Of a stretch of DNA of 64,000 nt, positions 61,691 through 64,000 are shown piece by piece. Source of the DNA: Bradyrhizobium retamae (lineage in GTDB: Bacteria; Pseudomonadota; Alphaproteobacteria; Rhizobiales; Xanthobacteraceae). Every line of letters starts with the position of its first letter. Within the stretch, counting starts at the first letter, position 1. Position numbers and translations under genes: made by a program. The notes under the pieces were generated by a model. It was not told the DNA's origin. It ran no database searches and worked only from the letters and a program-made list of their open reading frames with translations. The stretch spans positions 172,647 through 236,646 of the forward strand of contig NZ_LLYA01000214.1 in the NCBI RefSeq assembly GCF_001440415.1, written 5' to 3'.

Positions 61691-62866
61691 ATGGCTATTG
61701 AGGCAAGCAGCGAAGCTGGCAGTCATAATCGTATCCGGCTAGGCATGGTTGGCGGCGGCCAGGCATCTTTCATTGGCGCCGTCCACCGCATTGCGGCGCG
61801 TATCGACGACCAGTTCGAGTTGACAGCCGGCGCGTTGGCGTCGGATCCGGTCCGAGCCAAGGCCTCGGCGAAGGAGCTCGGTATCGCCAACGACCGCGCC
61901 TATAGCTCCTTCGAAGAGATGGCGAAGGCGGAAGCCGCGCGCCCCGACGGGATCGAGGTGGTTTCGATCGTGACCCCCAACCACGTGCACGGCCCGGTCG
62001 CCAGGACCTTCCTTGAAGCCGGCATCCACGTCATCTGCGACAAACCGCTGACGACGACCGTCGCCGAGGCGGAGGAAATGGTGGAACTGGTCAGGAAGAC
62101 AGGCAAGGTCTTCGTCGTGACCCACAACTACACGGGCTATCCCATGGTCCGACAGGCCCGCGCCATGGTCGCGAACGGCGATCTCGGCGAGATCCGGCTG
62201 GTGCAGGCCGAATACCTGCAGGATTGGCTGACGGAGCGGTTAGAAGCAAGCGGGCACAAGCAGGCCGCGTGGCGCACGGACCCGACCCGATCCGGCCCTG
62301 GCGGATGCATCGGCGACATCGGCACCCACGCCTACAATCTCGCTTGCTTCGTCACTGGACTTCAGCTTGACGAACTGCTCGCCCAGCTCTCGACCTTCGT
62401 CAGCGGCCGGCGTCTCGATGACGACGTCCAGATCCTCCTCAAGTGGAAGGGAGGTGCCAAAGGTATGCTTTGGGCGAGCCAGGTCGCGGTCGGCAATGAG
62501 AACGGCCTGACGCTGCGCGTCTATGGGACCAAGGGCGGCCTCGAATGGGTACAGGAAAATCCGAACCATCTCTGGTTCACCCGCTATGGGCAGCCCAAGC
62601 AACTCCTGACCCGCGGCGGTGCCGGGGCCTTGGTCGAGGCGGGCCGTCTCACCCGCGTGCCGTCGGGGCATCCCGAGGGTTACCTTGAGGGGTTCGCAAC
62701 AATCTATACCGAGGCGGCGCGCGCTGTCCGCGCAGCACAGGCCGGCAAACCGCCCGATCCGGCGGTGATTTTCCCGACCGTCGAGGATGGCCTTGCCAGT
62801 GTGAAGTTCATCGAAGCTGCGGTAAGCTCATCCGCAAACAATGGCGCCTGGGTTCGGATCACGTGA
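61691..62866 (+). CDS. Gfo/Idh/MocA-family oxidoreductase
   Basis: 391 residues from ATG 61691. Rossmann motif LGMVGGGQASFIGAVHR, VSIVTPNHVHGPVA, and CDKPLTTTVAEAEEMVEL with the conserved Lys; the C-terminal domain has GGCIGDIGTHAYNLACFVTG. It oxidises or reduces a cyclic sugar or polyol with NAD(P). With the isomerase upstream it likely completes a sugar pathway fed by the Ugp-type importer. Confidence 0.88.
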   Translation: MAIEASSEAGSHNRIRLGMVGGGQASFIGAVHRIAARIDDQFELTAGALASDPVRAKASAKELGIANDRAYSSFEEMAKAEAARPDGIEVVSIVTPNHVHGPVARTFLEAGIHVICDKPLTTTVAEAEEMVELVRKTGKVFVVTHNYTGYPMVRQARAMVANGDLGEIRLVQAEYLQDWLTERLEASGHKQAAWRTDPTRSGPGGCIGDIGTHAYNLACFVTGLQLDELLAQLSTFVSGRRLDDDVQILLKWKGGAKGMLWASQVAVGNENGLTLRVYGTKGGLEWVQENPNHLWFTRYGQPKQLLTRGGAGALVEAGRLTRVPSGHPEGYLEGFATIYTEAARAVRAAQAGKPPDPAVIFPTVEDGLASVKFIEAAVSSSANNGAWVRIT

Positions 62867-63028
62867 ATGCCGACGCGTCCATCTTATCCACGCCGCCCGG
62901 TCGATGCGGTGTGCTGGCATAGTGCTTCCACAGAGTTGGGCCGGCAATACTGAAAGCCGCGAGTCCTTGAGCATCCGCCGCGAGCTCGTGGTCTGCCGGT
63001 CAAGTCCGCCGCGTGCCCTGAGCGGCAA

Positions 63029-63264
63029 GGCTTCACGCTTTTAACGCTGGATATCGATGACGCTGCGGTGAAGGCGTTTGCAACAGCAGCGAAGGCGCTA
63101 AATGTGTCCCTTACTGTGCGAGGGACCGCCGTACCGGTGAACGTGCGCGTTACGAGGCGGCGCTAATACTTGTGCGACCGGATCCATTCGTCGCGTGGAC
63201 GTCCAACAATGGCGAAGTCGATCCGGAAGCAGTTCTCAAGCGAGTGACAGCTTGGGAGCAATGA
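63029..63264 (+). pseudogene. C-terminal remnant of an FAD-dependent aromatic monooxygenase
   Basis: Frame one reads GFTLLTLDIDDAAVKAFATAA and continues to NVSLTV, then breaks near 63135. The other frame continues ARYEAALILVRPDPFVAW and ends at the TGA 63262-63264. Both pieces match the thioredoxin-like C-terminal domain of phenol-hydroxylase/MhpA-type flavin monooxygenases. No catalytic part survives. Upstream to about 62905 (IVLPQSWAGN) may be an older part of the same remnant. Confidence 0.6.
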
Positions 63265-63317
63265 CGGTCCTGGCCTAGGCTGAGGCGAGCGGGCAATCGT
63301 CAGGAATCGGGAACCTA

Positions 63318-63614
63318 CTATCGGGCGGAGAAGGGGGACGATCGAGACGCCTCCGCTCCCAGGCCACGTTTCACTGGACTAAATTGGATACGTGCGTCCG
63401 CGATCAAATTCGCATATGTACGCAGCCCGAGGCGTAGCTCTCGCATCAGAGCGGGCCTGTTCGAAACAACACTCGCCATCAGCCACAGTTGGTGGCGAAT
63501 CAACGACGGATTCAAGGTGGGCCATTCTAGCAAAGCGCGTATTGCAAGCCGGGCAACGAAGCGAACGAATTCTTCATCGCGGACTGCGATCTCTTCTTCA
63601 TCGCCCCTAGGCAT
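63318..63614 (-). CDS. small hypothetical protein
   Basis: 98 residues from ATG 63614. Helical and charged: MPRGDEEEIAVRDEEFVRF, then LAIRALLEWPTLNP and a basic C-terminus. No family recognised. Its ATG shares the palindrome CATG with the ATG of the divergent helicase gene at 63613, so the two starts overlap. A real product is plausible but unproven. Confidence 0.4.
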   Translation of the reverse strand: MPRGDEEEIAVRDEEFVRFVARLAIRALLEWPTLNPSLIRHQLWLMASVVSNRPALMRELRLGLRTYANLIADARIQFSPVKRGLGAEASRSSPFSAR

Positions 63615-64000
63615 GTTGGCCCTCCATCTGCTGGCACAGTGGAGGAAGTCGGGTCGCAAAGGCGTCGTCTTTCTTGCTGAGAACGAGAATAGGGCCGAGC
63701 GGCTGGGTGCCGTCATTCATGCCCTCGCGCCTTCGTGCGATGTGCTCGTTTTTCCAAGACTGAATACGCTGCCGTTCGATCAGCTTGAGCCGTCGCACGA
63801 AATCGCGGGTAGACGAAGCTCGGTCTTGAGGCGCCTTGCCAAGCCTGAGAAGCCGATCCTGCTCGTATCCACGGCAGAGGCCGTGATGGAGCGCCTTCCC
63901 ACGGCGGCGAGTTGGTCCCGGGTCATCCTCCGTTTGAAAGTCGGTGCCGCGTTCTCTGAACAAGATCTCCGGGCGCGGCTTGAGGCCCTCGGATACGACC
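63613..64000 (+). CDS. Mfd-like transcription-repair coupling helicase, N-terminal part (runs off window)
   Basis: The first 129 residues. KGVVFLAENENRAERLGAVIHAL, VFPRLNTLPFDQLEPSHEIAGRR and ILLVSTAEAVMERLP match the UvrB-like N-terminal domain of Mfd. The product starts closer to this domain than usual and may be a shortened paralogue rather than the main mfd. Helicase motors would be outside the window. Confidence 0.7.
   Translation, partial: MLALHLLAQWRKSGRKGVVFLAENENRAERLGAVIHALAPSCDVLVFPRLNTLPFDQLEPSHEIAGRRSSVLRRLAKPEKPILLVSTAEAVMERLPTAASWSRVILRLKVGAAFSEQDLRARLEALGYD

Noticed and set aside
63607..63963. 118-codon minus-strand frame at the right edge
   Set aside because: The plus strand encodes a recognisable Mfd-type N-terminal domain over the same bases.

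Overview
The window reads as a GC-rich alphaproteobacterial chromosome of the rhizobial/Bradyrhizobium type. The signs are a HutF-type histidine operon, many ABC importers, a PraR-like regulator, a PQQ dehydrogenase, and paired extragenic palindromes with TTCGAGACGC / GCTCCTCA arms. I identified no tRNA, rRNA, CRISPR array or intact transposon. These are assignments from sequence reading; no database search was run.

Layout. (1) 0-3 kb: the edge of a terminal-oxidase operon on the minus strand (CtaG-like, tri-heme cytochrome c, oxidase subunit II). Two of its three genes carry frameshifts. (2) 3-14 kb: periplasmic oxidation genes. They include a Gfo/Idh/MocA oxidoreductase, an orphan Liv-type binding protein, a cytochrome c, a Rieske protein, a PQQ-dependent alcohol dehydrogenase with a lanthanide-type Asp-x-Asp signature, and a two-subunit molybdenum hydroxylase. 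A truncated copy of a small secreted-protein gene lies 5 kb from the intact copy in direct orientation. (3) 14.5-17 kb: an enolase-superfamily enzyme and a cystathionine gamma-synthase-like enzyme. (4) 17-26.5 kb: a divergent hut locus, hutF-hutC plus a nitrate/taurine-type ABC importer facing hutI-hutH-hutU, with one central operator-like palindrome. (5) 26.6-31.4 kb: the URC uracil-catabolism genes (URC1, URC4, upp) and a convergent AMP nucleosidase. (6) 31.7-37.7 kb: tenA, then a divergent LysR-controlled locus with a split transketolase, an SDR and a SAF-type oxidoreductase, probably for an unidentified carbohydrate.

(7) 37.7-46.6 kb is the most interesting stretch. It holds a PraR-like regulator, three unplaced genes (GNAT-like, NTF2-like and an unrecognised protein), PEP mutase, an O-methyltransferase, phosphonopyruvate decarboxylase, an EamA exporter and a phosphonoacetaldehyde dehydrogenase. 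Together they predict PEP -> phosphonopyruvate -> phosphonoacetaldehyde -> phosphonoacetate, followed by tailoring and export. An identical 14-base element (ATCAACTAGAATTA) sits at nearly the same distance in front of pepM and of the GNAT-like gene, which ties the sub-blocks into one regulon.

(8) 47.7-62.9 kb is one long plus-strand operon facing a SorC-family regulator. It encodes a Liv-type importer with a fused LivH-LivM permease, an amidase, phosphonoacetate hydrolase (PhnA), a second alkaline-phosphatase-superfamily enzyme, a Ugp-type importer, a TIM-barrel isomerase and a Gfo/Idh/MocA oxidoreductase. The window therefore pairs a predicted route that makes phosphonoacetate with a predicted uptake and hydrolysis route that breaks it down. 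(9) 63-64 kb: a decayed flavin monooxygenase tail, a small hypothetical gene and the start of an Mfd-like helicase.
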